A DNA stretch of 64,000 bases from CAYUUR01 sp052034685 (GTDB taxonomy: Bacteria; Patescibacteriota; Saccharimonadia; Saccharimonadales; CAYUUR01). A program made the translations under genes and the position numbers. Of this stretch, positions 25,261 to 32,934 are shown in pieces (positions within the stretch are counted from its first letter, which is position 1; each line of letters opens with the position of its first letter). The stretch covers positions 62,001-126,000 of the forward strand of contig JBPOIH010000007.1 in NCBI GenBank assembly GCA_052034685.1. The letters are read 5' to 3'. The notes beneath the pieces are model-generated. The model worked only from the letters and a program-made list of their open reading frames with translations, made no database searches and was not told where the DNA came from.

Positions 25261-25889
25261 GTCTGCACCTCACTCAGTAACAAGCCAAATGCTGCTGCTG
25301 GGTCATCAGCACGCTGAATAAAACCGCCCACGTTGAGTACATCAACGCCGCCACTTGCCAGCTCTGAAGCATTATCTTTATTTACGCCACCGTCCCAGCC
25401 GATTTCAAGCGATGGCTTCATTTTTTTCAGGTGCGGAATCTTCTCGAGTAAAGCAAGATTAGCCCGCCCGCCAAAGTTACCTAAATCACCACTGAAAAGC
25501 AACACATGATCAATCACACCGATCGACGGCGCAATCATTTCTGGAGGCGTGTTAGGTAGCAGCGCAATGCCTACCTTGATGTGTGCATCATGCAATGCCG
25601 TGGCTAGTTCAATAAAATTGCCCTCTGCTTCAGCGTGCAGGATAACCATGCTTGGATTACTCTTAATAAGTGCGGTGATATGATCCGCTGGTTTCTGATA
25701 CATGACGTGAATATCCACACCAACATTACGTGGCCACCAGAGCTGTGATGGCCCCACCGTAGTGACCGGGGCAAACTCACCGTCAGCAATATCAATCTGG
25801 ATCCGTTGAGCAAACCCACCGATACGCTCCATCTGTTCACGATATTCATGTGGCTCACGTGCCAGTACTGTCGGACATATAATTGCCAT
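25257..25889 (-). CDS. rpe: Ribulose-phosphate 3-epimerase
   Basis: About 210 aa from ATG 25889 (MAIICPTVLA, the usual family start); an in-frame ATG at 25907 would overlap rpiB by 14 nt and is the alternative. TIM-barrel ligands: IDIADGEFAP (metal Asp), DIHVMY (His), VILHAEAEGN (His) and EIGWDGGVNKDNA (catalytic Asp with phosphate loop), then DVLNVGGFI. The usual Ser of ICPS is Thr. It interconverts ribulose-5-phosphate and xylulose-5-phosphate, supplying the transketolase next door. Confidence 0.92.
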   Translation of the reverse strand: MAIICPTVLAREPHEYREQMERIGGFAQRIQIDIADGEFAPVTTVGPSQLWWPRNVGVDIHVMYQKPADHITALIKSNPSMVILHAEAEGNFIELATALHDAHIKVGIALLPNTPPEMIAPSIGVIDHVLLFSGDLGNFGGRANLALLEKIPHLKKMKPSLEIGWDGGVNKDNASELASGGVDVLNVGGFIQRADDPAAAFGLLLSEVQT

Positions 25890-25893
25890 AAGG

Positions 25894-26343
25894 TTAGTGT
25901 AACTCATCCAATTGTTTGACTCTACGAACAAACCGTTCTGACCGCGCGAACGGTGTTTTTAACCAAATATCCACAATATCCTGCACCTGTCTCTTATCCT
26001 TTAGCTCATGCGACGGTAGGCACAATACGTTACTGTCGTCATCATTGCGTGAGGCACGAGCCTCAGATTCGTTCCAAACCAGACTTGCTCGAATGCCGCG
26101 AAACCGATTAGCTGCCATAACCATGCCTTGCCCGCTCCCGCATATCAAAATACCGCGTGGCTCTGACTCGTCACTGCCTAGCATAGCGGTCACGACTTTT
26201 GCCGCAAATATCGGGAAATCATCACCAGGTTGAGGCGTCTGACCGCCCTCGTCAATAACCTCATGCCCGAGGTGCGTCAGGTAAGTTTCTATATGCTCTT
26301 TGAGCGCAAACCCGTTATGATCCGCACCAATAAATATCTTCAC
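25894..26343 (-). CDS. rpiB: Ribose-5-phosphate isomerase B
   Basis: 149 aa. RpiB/LacAB family: KIFIGADHNGFALKEHI, DEGG, DDFPIFAAKVV, and the catalytic-Cys loop GILICGSGQGMVMAANRFRGIRA, with NVLCLPSHEL later. It starts with GTG at 26343, overlapping the stop of the small membrane gene by 4 nt (GTGA). It interconverts ribose-5-phosphate and ribulose-5-phosphate. Confidence 0.95.
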   Translation of the reverse strand: MKIFIGADHNGFALKEHIETYLTHLGHEVIDEGGQTPQPGDDFPIFAAKVVTAMLGSDESEPRGILICGSGQGMVMAANRFRGIRASLVWNESEARASRNDDDSNVLCLPSHELKDKRQVQDIVDIWLKTPFARSERFVRRVKQLDELH

Positions 26344-26630
26344 CTTTTCTTCTCCAGATTCCGAGCGTTATGCGCACGGATTAAACCCACAAAGCTAATC
26401 GCTGCGCCTATGAAAGCAATCACACCAATCCATATAGGAAGTGCATCCCAGCCTTCCCAATACGGTGCATCACAGTGGCTTACGAAGGGTTCACCTTCCC
26501 ACGAACCACAGCGAGAGAACGGAAAGAAATTAGTTGTAACCAGCATAAAAAGCGTAAACCAGATAGTAAAGAGCGAAGTAAAGATTACTGCCCACTTTTT
26601 AACTGTAATATGCTTGCCGCTTTTCTTCAT
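26340..26630 (-). CDS. Two-TM small membrane protein in the carbon operon
   Basis: 96 aa. Two TM helices (WAVIFTSLFTIWFTLFMLV, ~13-31; LPIWIGVIAFIGAAISFVGLI, ~64-84) flank an external loop with two Cys (SRCGSWEGEPFVSHCDAPYWEGWD). Not recognised. TGGAG lies 5-6 nt before the ATG; the gene sits between gap and rpiB and overlaps rpiB by 4 nt, so it is part of the operon, but its link to sugar metabolism is unknown. Confidence 0.7.
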   Translation of the reverse strand: MKKSGKHITVKKWAVIFTSLFTIWFTLFMLVTTNFFPFSRCGSWEGEPFVSHCDAPYWEGWDALPIWIGVIAFIGAAISFVGLIRAHNARNLEKKR

Positions 26631-26641
26631 AATACTCCAAT

Positions 26642-27655
26642 CTACTTGTGCAGTAAACGACCCGTGTCGGCGACGACCTCCACCAGTCGATTACTGTATC
26701 CCCATTCATTATCGTACCAAACCACTACCTTAACGAGGTTGCCTGCGACGACATTTGTAAGTAACAGATCAACAATCCCAGAGTGACTGTTGCCGATGTA
26801 GTCACTGCTCACCAGCGGCTCTTCACTAACATCAAGTATCCCTTGGTAATATGGCTCTTTGACGGACTTTTTGAATAGTTTGTTTACTTCCTCAATCGTA
26901 ACGTCTTTTTTGAGAAGCATGGTAACGTCACTCAGTGAAACCACTGGCGTCGGCACGCGCACGCTCATACCATCAAATTTACCTTTGAGTTGCGGGACTG
27001 TAAGCGCTACCGCAACAGCCGCGCCAGTTGTGGTTGGAACGATGTTTTCTGCAGCAGCACGTGATTCTCGCATATCTTTAGCTGGGCCATCTTGCAACAC
27101 TTGACTGGCTGTGTAGCTATGAACGGTAGTTAGCATGGCTTTTTGCACGCCAAATGCTGCGTCCATGATAGACATTACTGCCGCCAATGAATTCGTCGTA
27201 CAACTCGCATTACTAATAATGTCAGTTGCCTTTTCGAGCTTGTCGTCATTGGCACCCATCACCAGCGTGTCGATGTCTTCACTCTTGGTTGGGCCAGAAA
27301 TGACCACTTTCTTAGCGCCAGCCTTGATATGTAGCTCAGCGTCTTCTTTCTTAGTGAAGCGACCAGTAGATTCAATCACAACGTCTACTTTGAGCGTCAC
27401 CCATGGCAACAGACTTGGGTCTTTCTCTGCAGTAACTGGTATCTTTTTACCAGCAACTATCAAATGTGATTCATCAAAAGTAACTTCTTGGTCGTATAGG
27501 CCGTAAGTACTATCGTGTTTGAGCAAGTAAGCCAGTGACTCAGTATTGGTGAGATCATTGATTGCTACAATTTCAATATCAGTTCGTGCAAAAGCTATCT
27601 TGAAGGCATTTCTACCAATGCGACCAAAGCCGTTTATTGCCACGCGTGTTTTCAT
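26642..27655 (-). CDS. gap: Glyceraldehyde-3-phosphate dehydrogenase
   Basis: 337 aa. NAD-binding start RVAINGFGRIGRNAFK, the active-site Cys in ISNASCTTNSLA, the catalytic His in TTVHSYTASQ, the phosphate-site RAAAENIVPTTTGAA and the C-terminal WYDNEWGYSNRLVE. It oxidises glyceraldehyde-3-phosphate with NAD(P)+ and phosphate in glycolysis. First gene of the leftward run gap-orf-rpiB-rpe-tktN-ORF-tktC. The 5' leader of about 25 nt contains a strong Shine-Dalgarno (GAGGGGG) that can pair with CCCC just upstream. Confidence 0.97.
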   Translation of the reverse strand: MKTRVAINGFGRIGRNAFKIAFARTDIEIVAINDLTNTESLAYLLKHDSTYGLYDQEVTFDESHLIVAGKKIPVTAEKDPSLLPWVTLKVDVVIESTGRFTKKEDAELHIKAGAKKVVISGPTKSEDIDTLVMGANDDKLEKATDIISNASCTTNSLAAVMSIMDAAFGVQKAMLTTVHSYTASQVLQDGPAKDMRESRAAAENIVPTTTGAAVAVALTVPQLKGKFDGMSVRVPTPVVSLSDVTMLLKKDVTIEEVNKLFKKSVKEPYYQGILDVSEEPLVSSDYIGNSHSGIVDLLLTNVVAGNLVKVVVWYDNEWGYSNRLVEVVADTGRLLHK

Positions 27656-27683
27656 GTTTGATTCCCCCTCTATTTCTTGGGGT

Positions 27684-27714
27684 ATTGTAGCATAAACGCT
27701 TGTGCTTGTATCAA
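27684..27714 (-). promoter_or_regulatory. gap operon promoter with shared 11-mer
   Basis: Minus strand: TTGATA (27709-27714), 19-nt spacer, TACAAT (27684-27689). The spacer contains CAAGCACAAGC (27698-27708), identical to the one at fba, ending 8 nt before the -10 instead of 3 nt. Downstream, CCCC (27679-27682) can pair with GGGG of the ribosome-binding site (about 27664-27669). Confidence 0.5.
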
Positions 27715-28236
27715 CTACTTAGCGTTATTGATCGAGGTTTCAATGACTTTGATTGCGTCCTCTGGACCGCCCCAACCGTTAAACTCAACCGGGGTACCCT
27801 GCCAGTTCTTTTTCCAAGCTTTGTACTGCTTATAGAAATGTTCCATCATCGGCTTAAAGTTCTCTCCCAGATCATCAACATGCTTAATATGTGCTTTTGT
27901 AACATCATCATTGGCAACACAGACTAACTTTTCATCACCCTCGCCGTCATCAACCATATAAAGTACACCTATTGGACGACATCGAACTACTACACCATGC
28001 GGCACTGGTTCATCAATTATTAACAAAGCGTCGAGTGGATCACCATCATCACATAGTGTATCTGGTATGTATCCGTAATCTGCCGGGTAGCCGAGACTTG
28101 CAGTACCGTTCACGCGATCAAGAAATATACGACCGGTCTTTTTATCGAGTTCGTATTTGTTTACATTACCCTTTTGAATCTCAATAATTACGTTTACTAC
28201 TTTAGGGGCGTCTTTGCCGTAACTAACATCTACCAT
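27715..28236 (-). CDS. ppa: Inorganic pyrophosphatase (family I)
   Basis: 173 aa. Family I active site: VIIEIQKGNVNKYELDKKTG (substrate-binding E, K and R), DYGYIPDT and DGDPLDALLI (metal-binding Asp cluster), GDEKLVCV and a C-terminal KNWQGTPVEFNGWGG. It hydrolyses diphosphate and so drives polymerisation reactions. Perfect AAAGGAG 6 nt before the ATG. It is divergent from the GDPD gene through a shared palindromic -10. Confidence 0.97.
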   Translation of the reverse strand: MVDVSYGKDAPKVVNVIIEIQKGNVNKYELDKKTGRIFLDRVNGTASLGYPADYGYIPDTLCDDGDPLDALLIIDEPVPHGVVVRCRPIGVLYMVDDGEGDEKLVCVANDDVTKAHIKHVDDLGENFKPMMEHFYKQYKAWKKNWQGTPVEFNGWGGPEDAIKVIETSINNAK

Positions 28237-28260
28237 GTTTTCTCCTTTTGCTATTGCCCT

Positions 28261-28268
28261 AGTATACT
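28261..28268. promoter_or_regulatory. Palindromic bidirectional -10 between ppa and GDPD gene
   Basis: AGTATACT is its own reverse complement, so TATACT is presented to both strands (28263-28268 plus, 28261-28266 minus). Only one RNA polymerase could use it at a time, implying reciprocal expression of ppa and the rightward gene. Confidence 0.5.
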
Positions 28269-28290
28269 GGAGTCAGGAACACAATTACAA

Positions 28291-28959
28291 ATGACACAGA
28301 TTATTGGCCACAGAGGTGCTGCCGGCCTTGCCACAGAAAACACGATTGCGAGCTTTGTAGCCGCACAGGCAGCTGGCGTTGATGTATTAGAGTTTGACCT
28401 TCGCCTCACCAAAGACCAGCAGATTGTCGTTAATCACGATAAGTCGTTGCTGCGTGTGTTTGGTATTGATATGAACATCTCTGAGCATAGTTTGAAAGAG
28501 CTCCAACAGGCCTGCCCAGAACTTGCCACATTCAGTGAAATCATTAAGGCGTGCGGTCGAACAAACATGGTGATTGAGTTGAAAGAGCCCATCTCTTCCG
28601 CCGAACTCAAAAAGTTGCTTGCAGACACCCCCACCCAGCAATACGCATTTGCCTCATTCAAGCCAGAAGCCATCGATAGACTAGACGGCGAGTTTCCTGA
28701 TACGCCACGGAGCCTTTTATCATTCCTATTCCCATGCTGGCGCGCCCATCAGGCAAAGAGAATGAAGCTGCAAGGTATCGGTGTGTACTATCTGTTCCTT
28801 AATCCATTCATCTATTGGCTTGCGAGTCGCTACAAACTTAACCTGTACGTCTATACTGTCAATGTACGATGGGTCGCTGTACTCATCAGTAAGCTCTATC
28901 CTAGAGTAAGCATCTGTACCAATCGTCCCGACCTATTTCAATCGTTACGTACGAAATAG
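28291..28959 (+). CDS. Glycerophosphodiester phosphodiesterase family protein
   Basis: 222 aa from ATG 28291. GDPD motifs: IIGHRGAAGLATENT at the N-terminus (catalytic His-Arg), VLEFDLRLTKDQQIVVNHD (metal Glu/Asp and second catalytic His), MVIELKE and LYVYTVN near the end. Members hydrolyse glycerophosphodiesters to glycerol-3-phosphate and an alcohol. No signal peptide, so it is cytoplasmic unless the hydrophobic LFLNPFIYWLAS segment associates with the membrane. It overlaps the following minus-strand gene by 15 nt. Confidence 0.88.
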   Translation: MTQIIGHRGAAGLATENTIASFVAAQAAGVDVLEFDLRLTKDQQIVVNHDKSLLRVFGIDMNISEHSLKELQQACPELATFSEIIKACGRTNMVIELKEPISSAELKKLLADTPTQQYAFASFKPEAIDRLDGEFPDTPRSLLSFLFPCWRAHQAKRMKLQGIGVYYLFLNPFIYWLASRYKLNLYVYTVNVRWVAVLISKLYPRVSICTNRPDLFQSLRTK

Positions 28960-29457
28960 CCACAAGTACAACATAGACCATGCGGTCACAATAGCAGCGA
29001 CAATATACTGATATTCCAGATAGGCTGGCGAAAAGTAACACAGCGCTGCGGCTGCGAGGTTGAGCGCAGCAGCAAAGTAGTACCACTGAGCTGGACGATC
29101 AACAACACCGTTCCAAATGTACGCAATTGCCATAACCACCAACCAAAAGACACCCAAATATGGGATAATTCGCGCTAACTGGTCAATATAGAAAGCTAGT
29201 CCTGAGACGGCCATGCCAAAGGCAATCGGCACCAGCCAAGAAACGAAAATCTGCTTCATCTTGCCGACCTTGAGAGGCATAACCCTCCACATATACCCCA
29301 TACCAATCACCGAAATAAGAAACCATACTGCATTGATCTGACGCACTTGCCAGAAATGCGTCGCTATATAACCAATCGTACCAAGCACTGCCCACAGCAA
29401 ATACACCCGGGCCCGCGAAGCATGTAGTAAATAAAACCAGTCAACTCTGCTATTCAT
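28945..29457 (-). CDS. Polytopic membrane protein, unknown
   Basis: About 170 aa from ATG 29457, with roughly six predicted TM helices and little loop sequence (VYLLWAVLGTIGYIATHFW, AVWFLISVIGMGYMW, VSWLVPIAFGMAVSGLAFYI, YLGVFWLVVMAIAYIW, WYYFAAALNLAAAALCYF, YIVAAIVTAWSMLYLWLF). No family recognised. It is divergent from the flavin reductase gene across a 20-bp promoter region; functional linkage to it is only suggested by position. Confidence 0.65.
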   Translation of the reverse strand: MNSRVDWFYLLHASRARVYLLWAVLGTIGYIATHFWQVRQINAVWFLISVIGMGYMWRVMPLKVGKMKQIFVSWLVPIAFGMAVSGLAFYIDQLARIIPYLGVFWLVVMAIAYIWNGVVDRPAQWYYFAAALNLAAAALCYFSPAYLEYQYIVAAIVTAWSMLYLWLFRT

Positions 29458-29460
29458 TGT

Positions 29461-29476
29461 TATAATGCTTATTATA
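29461..29476. promoter_or_regulatory. Divergent back-to-back -10 elements
   Basis: TATAAT at 29461-29466 (plus) and TATAAT on the minus strand at 29471-29476 lie only 4 nt apart and point at the start codons 29478 (plus) and 29457 (minus), 11 and 13 nt away. The two polymerases must exclude each other. Confidence 0.45.
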
Positions 29477-29477
29477 C

Positions 29478-30182
29478 ATGCGCGTAAGATTTGACCACAA
29501 ACATGAAGAGGCAAACGGTATTGTTAATCTGTATTTTGAACCATTGGAACGCTACCAACACATGGCTGGTCAGTTTATTGAGATCAATCTACGGCATGAC
29601 AAACCCGATTCTCGCGGCATTCGCCGCTGGTTTACGCTCTCATCTGCGCCCGAGGATGAATTACTCAGCATAACAACTCGATATGCAGGCAAAAATAGCA
29701 GCAGCTTCAAGCGTGCTTTTACCGCACTTAAACCCGGTACTGAACTGTCCTTTAGTCCGCCAGAGGGTGACTTTTGTTTACCAAAAGACACCGACACCAA
29801 ACTTGTATTTGTCGCGGGAGGGATCGGCATTACCCCGGTTCATAGCATGGTAAAACACCTACTCAACGCCCAAGAACAACGCGATGTCCGCGTCATATAC
29901 GGTGTTAATACGCTGGACGACGCACTGTTCACCAATGTATTTGACACCTACCAAGCAGACGTCGAACTAGTGGTAACCAACCCGCCAGATAACTGGGAGG
30001 GCACGAGCGGACGTGTCACCGCAGAGCAGATAGTTTCCGCAACCCAAAACACTGATAACTTCCTCATCTACTTATCGGGGCCAGAACCGATGGTAGAAAA
30101 GCTTGACGCAGAACTAAAATCAGCAGGCATTGCCTCCAGGCACATCAAGACAGATTTCTTCCCGGGTTATAACAATATCTAA
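29478..30182 (+). CDS. FAD/NAD(P)-binding oxidoreductase (ferredoxin-reductase type)
   Basis: 234 aa. FAD-binding barrel with RRWFTLSSAPEDE (RxYS/T-type flavin motif, with Phe for Tyr), then the pyridine-nucleotide domain VFVAGGIGITPVHSMVKHL and the C-terminal IYLSGPEPMVEKL. This is the module of ferredoxin-NADP reductases and cytochrome b5 reductases. No iron-sulfur or haem domain of its own. The next gene, 11 nt downstream, is a membrane-anchored cytochrome b5-like protein and is a plausible electron acceptor. Confidence 0.9.
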   Translation: MRVRFDHKHEEANGIVNLYFEPLERYQHMAGQFIEINLRHDKPDSRGIRRWFTLSSAPEDELLSITTRYAGKNSSSFKRAFTALKPGTELSFSPPEGDFCLPKDTDTKLVFVAGGIGITPVHSMVKHLLNAQEQRDVRVIYGVNTLDDALFTNVFDTYQADVELVVTNPPDNWEGTSGRVTAEQIVSATQNTDNFLIYLSGPEPMVEKLDAELKSAGIASRHIKTDFFPGYNNI

Positions 30183-30193
30183 AGGAGTACTAC

Positions 30194-30604
30194 ATGAAAA
30201 AATCAACCCTCGCCATTATCATCGCCATCTTATCAGTCGGTATACTCGGCGGTATCTACTTGTATCAAAAAGATGAACCATCAACGTCAGATACGCCTAC
30301 AATCAGCACAAATACCACTGACGGAACAACAAAGGCTTCCAGCTACACAGCAGCAGAGGTCGCCAAACACAAGACCGCATCTGACTGCTGGACAATCATC
30401 AATGGCAATGTCTACGACCTTACAAGCTATGTGTCTCGTCACCCTGGTGGTGATGACATTGAATTGGCTTGTGGCGTAGACGGAACAACCCTATTCACTC
30501 AGCGTAAAACAGTAGATGGCAAGACAGTTGGTTCAGGCACACCTCATGATGACGGCTCTGCCTCCCAACTCGAATCGCTCAAGATTGGCACCCTCGCTAA
30601 CTAG
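30194..30604 (+). CDS. Membrane-anchored cytochrome b5-like haem protein
   Basis: 136 aa. An N-terminal TM/signal anchor (STLAIIIAILSVGILGGIYLY), a Ser/Thr-rich linker, then a cytochrome b5 domain: YTAAEVAKHKTASDCWTIINGNVYDLTSYVSRHPGGDDIE. HPGG supplies one axial His; the second is probably the His of GTPHDDGS. The domain is predicted to be outside the membrane. AGGAG lies 7 nt before the ATG. With the reductase it would form a short NAD(P)H-to-haem chain. Confidence 0.88.
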   Translation: MKKSTLAIIIAILSVGILGGIYLYQKDEPSTSDTPTISTNTTDGTTKASSYTAAEVAKHKTASDCWTIINGNVYDLTSYVSRHPGGDDIELACGVDGTTLFTQRKTVDGKTVGSGTPHDDGSASQLESLKIGTLAN

Positions 30605-30628
30605 CTGACATAATTATTAGTGAGTTTT
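30593..30628 (+). terminator. Possible terminator after the cytochrome b5 gene
   Basis: CTCGCTAA (30593-30600) pairs with TTAGTGAG (30617-30624) over 8 bp with one G-T wobble, 16-nt loop, followed by TTTT. The stem includes the last codons of the gene. Modest strength. Confidence 0.4.
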
Positions 30629-31468
30629 CGCATGTGCTTCGACATGGCGTGAGAGTACACCAATGCCCAGCAAATGACTGAGTGTCGCACGCGGCGTGTC
30701 GACATTATGCAGGATGAGGCGATATAGCTTGGCGGTTTCAGGTCTCACCACGACGTCGCGAGCAGCACCGGAAGTTTCAAGACATGCACAACTACCGATC
30801 GTTTCCAACCGAAGTGCCTTCCAGCGAACAGATCTTTCATCCCAATCTTGTTCTCCCTCAATAGACGTTATTCGACTCGAAACGTTGAATCGGCGTTCAT
30901 TCACTTGTACAGCCAACGAGGTTGACCCAGCCCGGAATCCGTCATCAAATTCTACATATGAATAACCATCTTCAGCCTGGCTCCGTACCTCTGCACCATG
31001 CGGTTCTGCCATCGCTTGCACCGTCTCACGCCATATGTCTGTGTTGGCACTGCTCAGGTTTAACCACTCTTGCATCGACTTATTCACCCAGGCATAGCAA
31101 CCGACGCGTCCATTCAGAGACTGAATACTCATTACTCGATCTGTTGGATTATCAAGGGTATAGTTCATGATTCGGTTGGCCGCATCGAGATATTTGCCGA
31201 GTGGTGAATCACCCCAAACTGGTTTGCTGTACGTATCACCGAGTAGTGCTTTTATGTCAGTAAGCACCGTGAGTCTTTCGCCCTCAGTAGACACCTCAAC
31301 GCCAGAGAAAGACGCAATGCCATCAATTGCCTCGTCGTATAGCTCATGCCTCCGACTTGGATCTGCACCAGCATCTTCTTCGTCAAATGCAGCGACTGAA
31401 TCGAGATTAAAGACGAGGTTACCCTGCGCTTCATACGTCACTTGAGGACGAACTTCTGGTTGATTCAT
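30617..31468 (-). CDS. Unknown 283-aa soluble protein
   Basis: About 283 aa from ATG 31468. Acidic, no signal peptide or TM, no recognised motif. Features: an acidic N-terminal stretch (FDEEDAGADPSRRHELYDEAI), a central QSLNGRVGCYAWVNKSMQEW, and a mixed C-terminal half with CACLETSGAARDVVV. Monocistronic, between the cytochrome b5 gene (convergent) and thioredoxin reductase. Codon use looks like the neighbours. Confidence 0.6.
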   Translation of the reverse strand: MNQPEVRPQVTYEAQGNLVFNLDSVAAFDEEDAGADPSRRHELYDEAIDGIASFSGVEVSTEGERLTVLTDIKALLGDTYSKPVWGDSPLGKYLDAANRIMNYTLDNPTDRVMSIQSLNGRVGCYAWVNKSMQEWLNLSSANTDIWRETVQAMAEPHGAEVRSQAEDGYSYVEFDDGFRAGSTSLAVQVNERRFNVSSRITSIEGEQDWDERSVRWKALRLETIGSCACLETSGAARDVVVRPETAKLYRLILHNVDTPRATLSHLLGIGVLSRHVEAHAKTH

Positions 31469-31507
31469 ATACAAACACCCTACGGTAAACTCAGGCTGGC
31501 TGCAAGG

Positions 31508-32500
31508 TTAAGCAGTATGTTTTGTTGTAGCCGTAACAGAGTGGACTTCGTGGGTTTTGTGCGCGTCTTCAAGATATTTACGAATCATAAGTGCTGCAGT
31601 GGCACCTTCGCCTACGGCACTGGCAATCTGCATGGTTGCACCTGAACGGACATCGCCAGCCGCAAAGACTCCCGGCATGGTCGTCATGAGCTCTGTGTTT
31701 GTCTTGATAAGACCAAGTTCATCAAGTTCAATCTTGGTACCCTCCAAGAACTGCGTATTTGGTAATAGTCCGATGAATACAAACACACCATCAGTCGGAA
31801 AATCGACTTTCTTTCCAGTTGTCACATCAGTGCCGACGACTTTAACAACCTTGCCTTCTTCCCCAACAATTTCATCGGTCGTTGTATTGTAGTGAATGGT
31901 TATTTTGTCGGCGTGTTTTTTGAGCTCTTCTTGTAGTACTTCGCTGGCGCGCATCTTTTCGCCACGCACTAGTAGATCAATCTTAGAGGCAAACTTGGTC
32001 AGAAACATTGCTTCTTGAACGGCAGAGTTGCCACCACCGACAACTACGAGACGTTTGTCACGATAGAATGCTCCGTCACACGTCGCACAGAAGTGCACGC
32101 CACGTCCGTAAAACTCTTGCTCACCTGGAATACCAAGCTTTTTATAATCACTACCGGTAGCGATCAAGACTGACTCTGCCAAAATTTCTCCGTCAGTTGT
32201 ATCAAGTATTTTGTACTTGCCTTTGTCAGTAATCTTAGTAACCTCACCGAGTTCAATTACCGCGCCAAAGCGCTCTGCTTGCTTACGCAAGCCTTCGGCA
32301 AGATCAAGGCCGGCTATTCCTTTTGGAAATCCAGGATAGTTATCAACCCAGTCAGTAATAGCCGCTAAGCCTCCGACAACACCCTTTTCATACAGAAGTG
32401 TCTCTAGGTCTTCACGCGTTGTATAGACAGCCGCAGCCAGTGCCGCTGGTCCAGCACCAACCATTACAACTTGGTGGATTTTTTTGTCTGCCTCACTCAT
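31508..32500 (-). CDS. trxB: Thioredoxin reductase
   Basis: About 330 aa from ATG 32500 with GGGAG 8 nt upstream. FAD-binding VMVGAGPAALAAAVYTTRED, the redox-active pair in HFCATCDGAFYR, NADPH-binding VVVGGGNSAVQEAMFL, and C-terminal GVFAAGDVRSGATMQIASAVGEG. It reduces thioredoxin or glutaredoxin-like proteins with NADPH. The glutaredoxin-like gene just upstream on the same strand is a likely substrate. Confidence 0.95.
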   Translation of the reverse strand: MSEADKKIHQVVMVGAGPAALAAAVYTTREDLETLLYEKGVVGGLAAITDWVDNYPGFPKGIAGLDLAEGLRKQAERFGAVIELGEVTKITDKGKYKILDTTDGEILAESVLIATGSDYKKLGIPGEQEFYGRGVHFCATCDGAFYRDKRLVVVGGGNSAVQEAMFLTKFASKIDLLVRGEKMRASEVLQEELKKHADKITIHYNTTTDEIVGEEGKVVKVVGTDVTTGKKVDFPTDGVFVFIGLLPNTQFLEGTKIELDELGLIKTNTELMTTMPGVFAAGDVRSGATMQIASAVGEGATAALMIRKYLEDAHKTHEVHSVTATTKHTA

Positions 32501-32578
32501 GCTTATTCTCCCATTACGAGGCCACACACCCTTGTCTGCCTCACTGCTATAGTCTCTATTCTATATCCTCACGTGCGT

Positions 32579-32827
32579 TCAGGCTACAGCTGGAGCAAGA
32601 CGAGAGAGGTTAAAACCAACGACTACTTCTTGACTGTCGTCTTGCTTTGTCACGACCGTGACCGGTACAGTCATGGCACCACTTATCTGCATAGCTTCTG
32701 CTTGACGCTCTGGGTTCTGGTCAAGGTTAACCTCTTCGTAGGTCTGACCCTTGCTGGCAAGCCACTTTTTGACCATTACGCAGTATGCGCAGGTGTTAGT
32801 AGTGTAGATAGTAACGTTTTTAGGCAT
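32579..32827 (-). CDS. Glutaredoxin-like (NrdH-type) thiol protein
   Basis: 82 aa, the right size for NrdH or glutaredoxin. Redox motif TCAYCVMVK at residues ~12-20, cis-Pro in MTVPVTVV and the C-terminal GFNLSRLAPAV. In the absence of glutathione genes nearby it is probably reduced by the thioredoxin reductase downstream. A GAGGGG Shine-Dalgarno and its own promoter precede it. Confidence 0.9.
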   Translation of the reverse strand: MPKNVTIYTTNTCAYCVMVKKWLASKGQTYEEVNLDQNPERQAEAMQISGAMTVPVTVVTKQDDSQEVVVGFNLSRLAPAVA

Positions 32828-32879
32828 AATTTTCCCCTCATGCTTTGCTTTTTGTTTAGCTTTTATTTATGCTGCTTTT

Positions 32880-32908
32880 AGTATATATAGCGCTCACGCT
32901 TAATTCAA
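32880..32908 (-). promoter_or_regulatory. Promoter of glutaredoxin/trxB with inverted repeat in the spacer
   Basis: Minus strand TTGAAT (32903-32908), 17-nt spacer, TATACT (32880-32885); leader about 50 nt. The spacer holds AGCG-TGAG-CGCT (32889-32900), an inverted repeat that could be an operator. Confidence 0.55.
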
Positions 32909-32934
32909 TACCCCATATGTTGTGTTTTTGGCAA

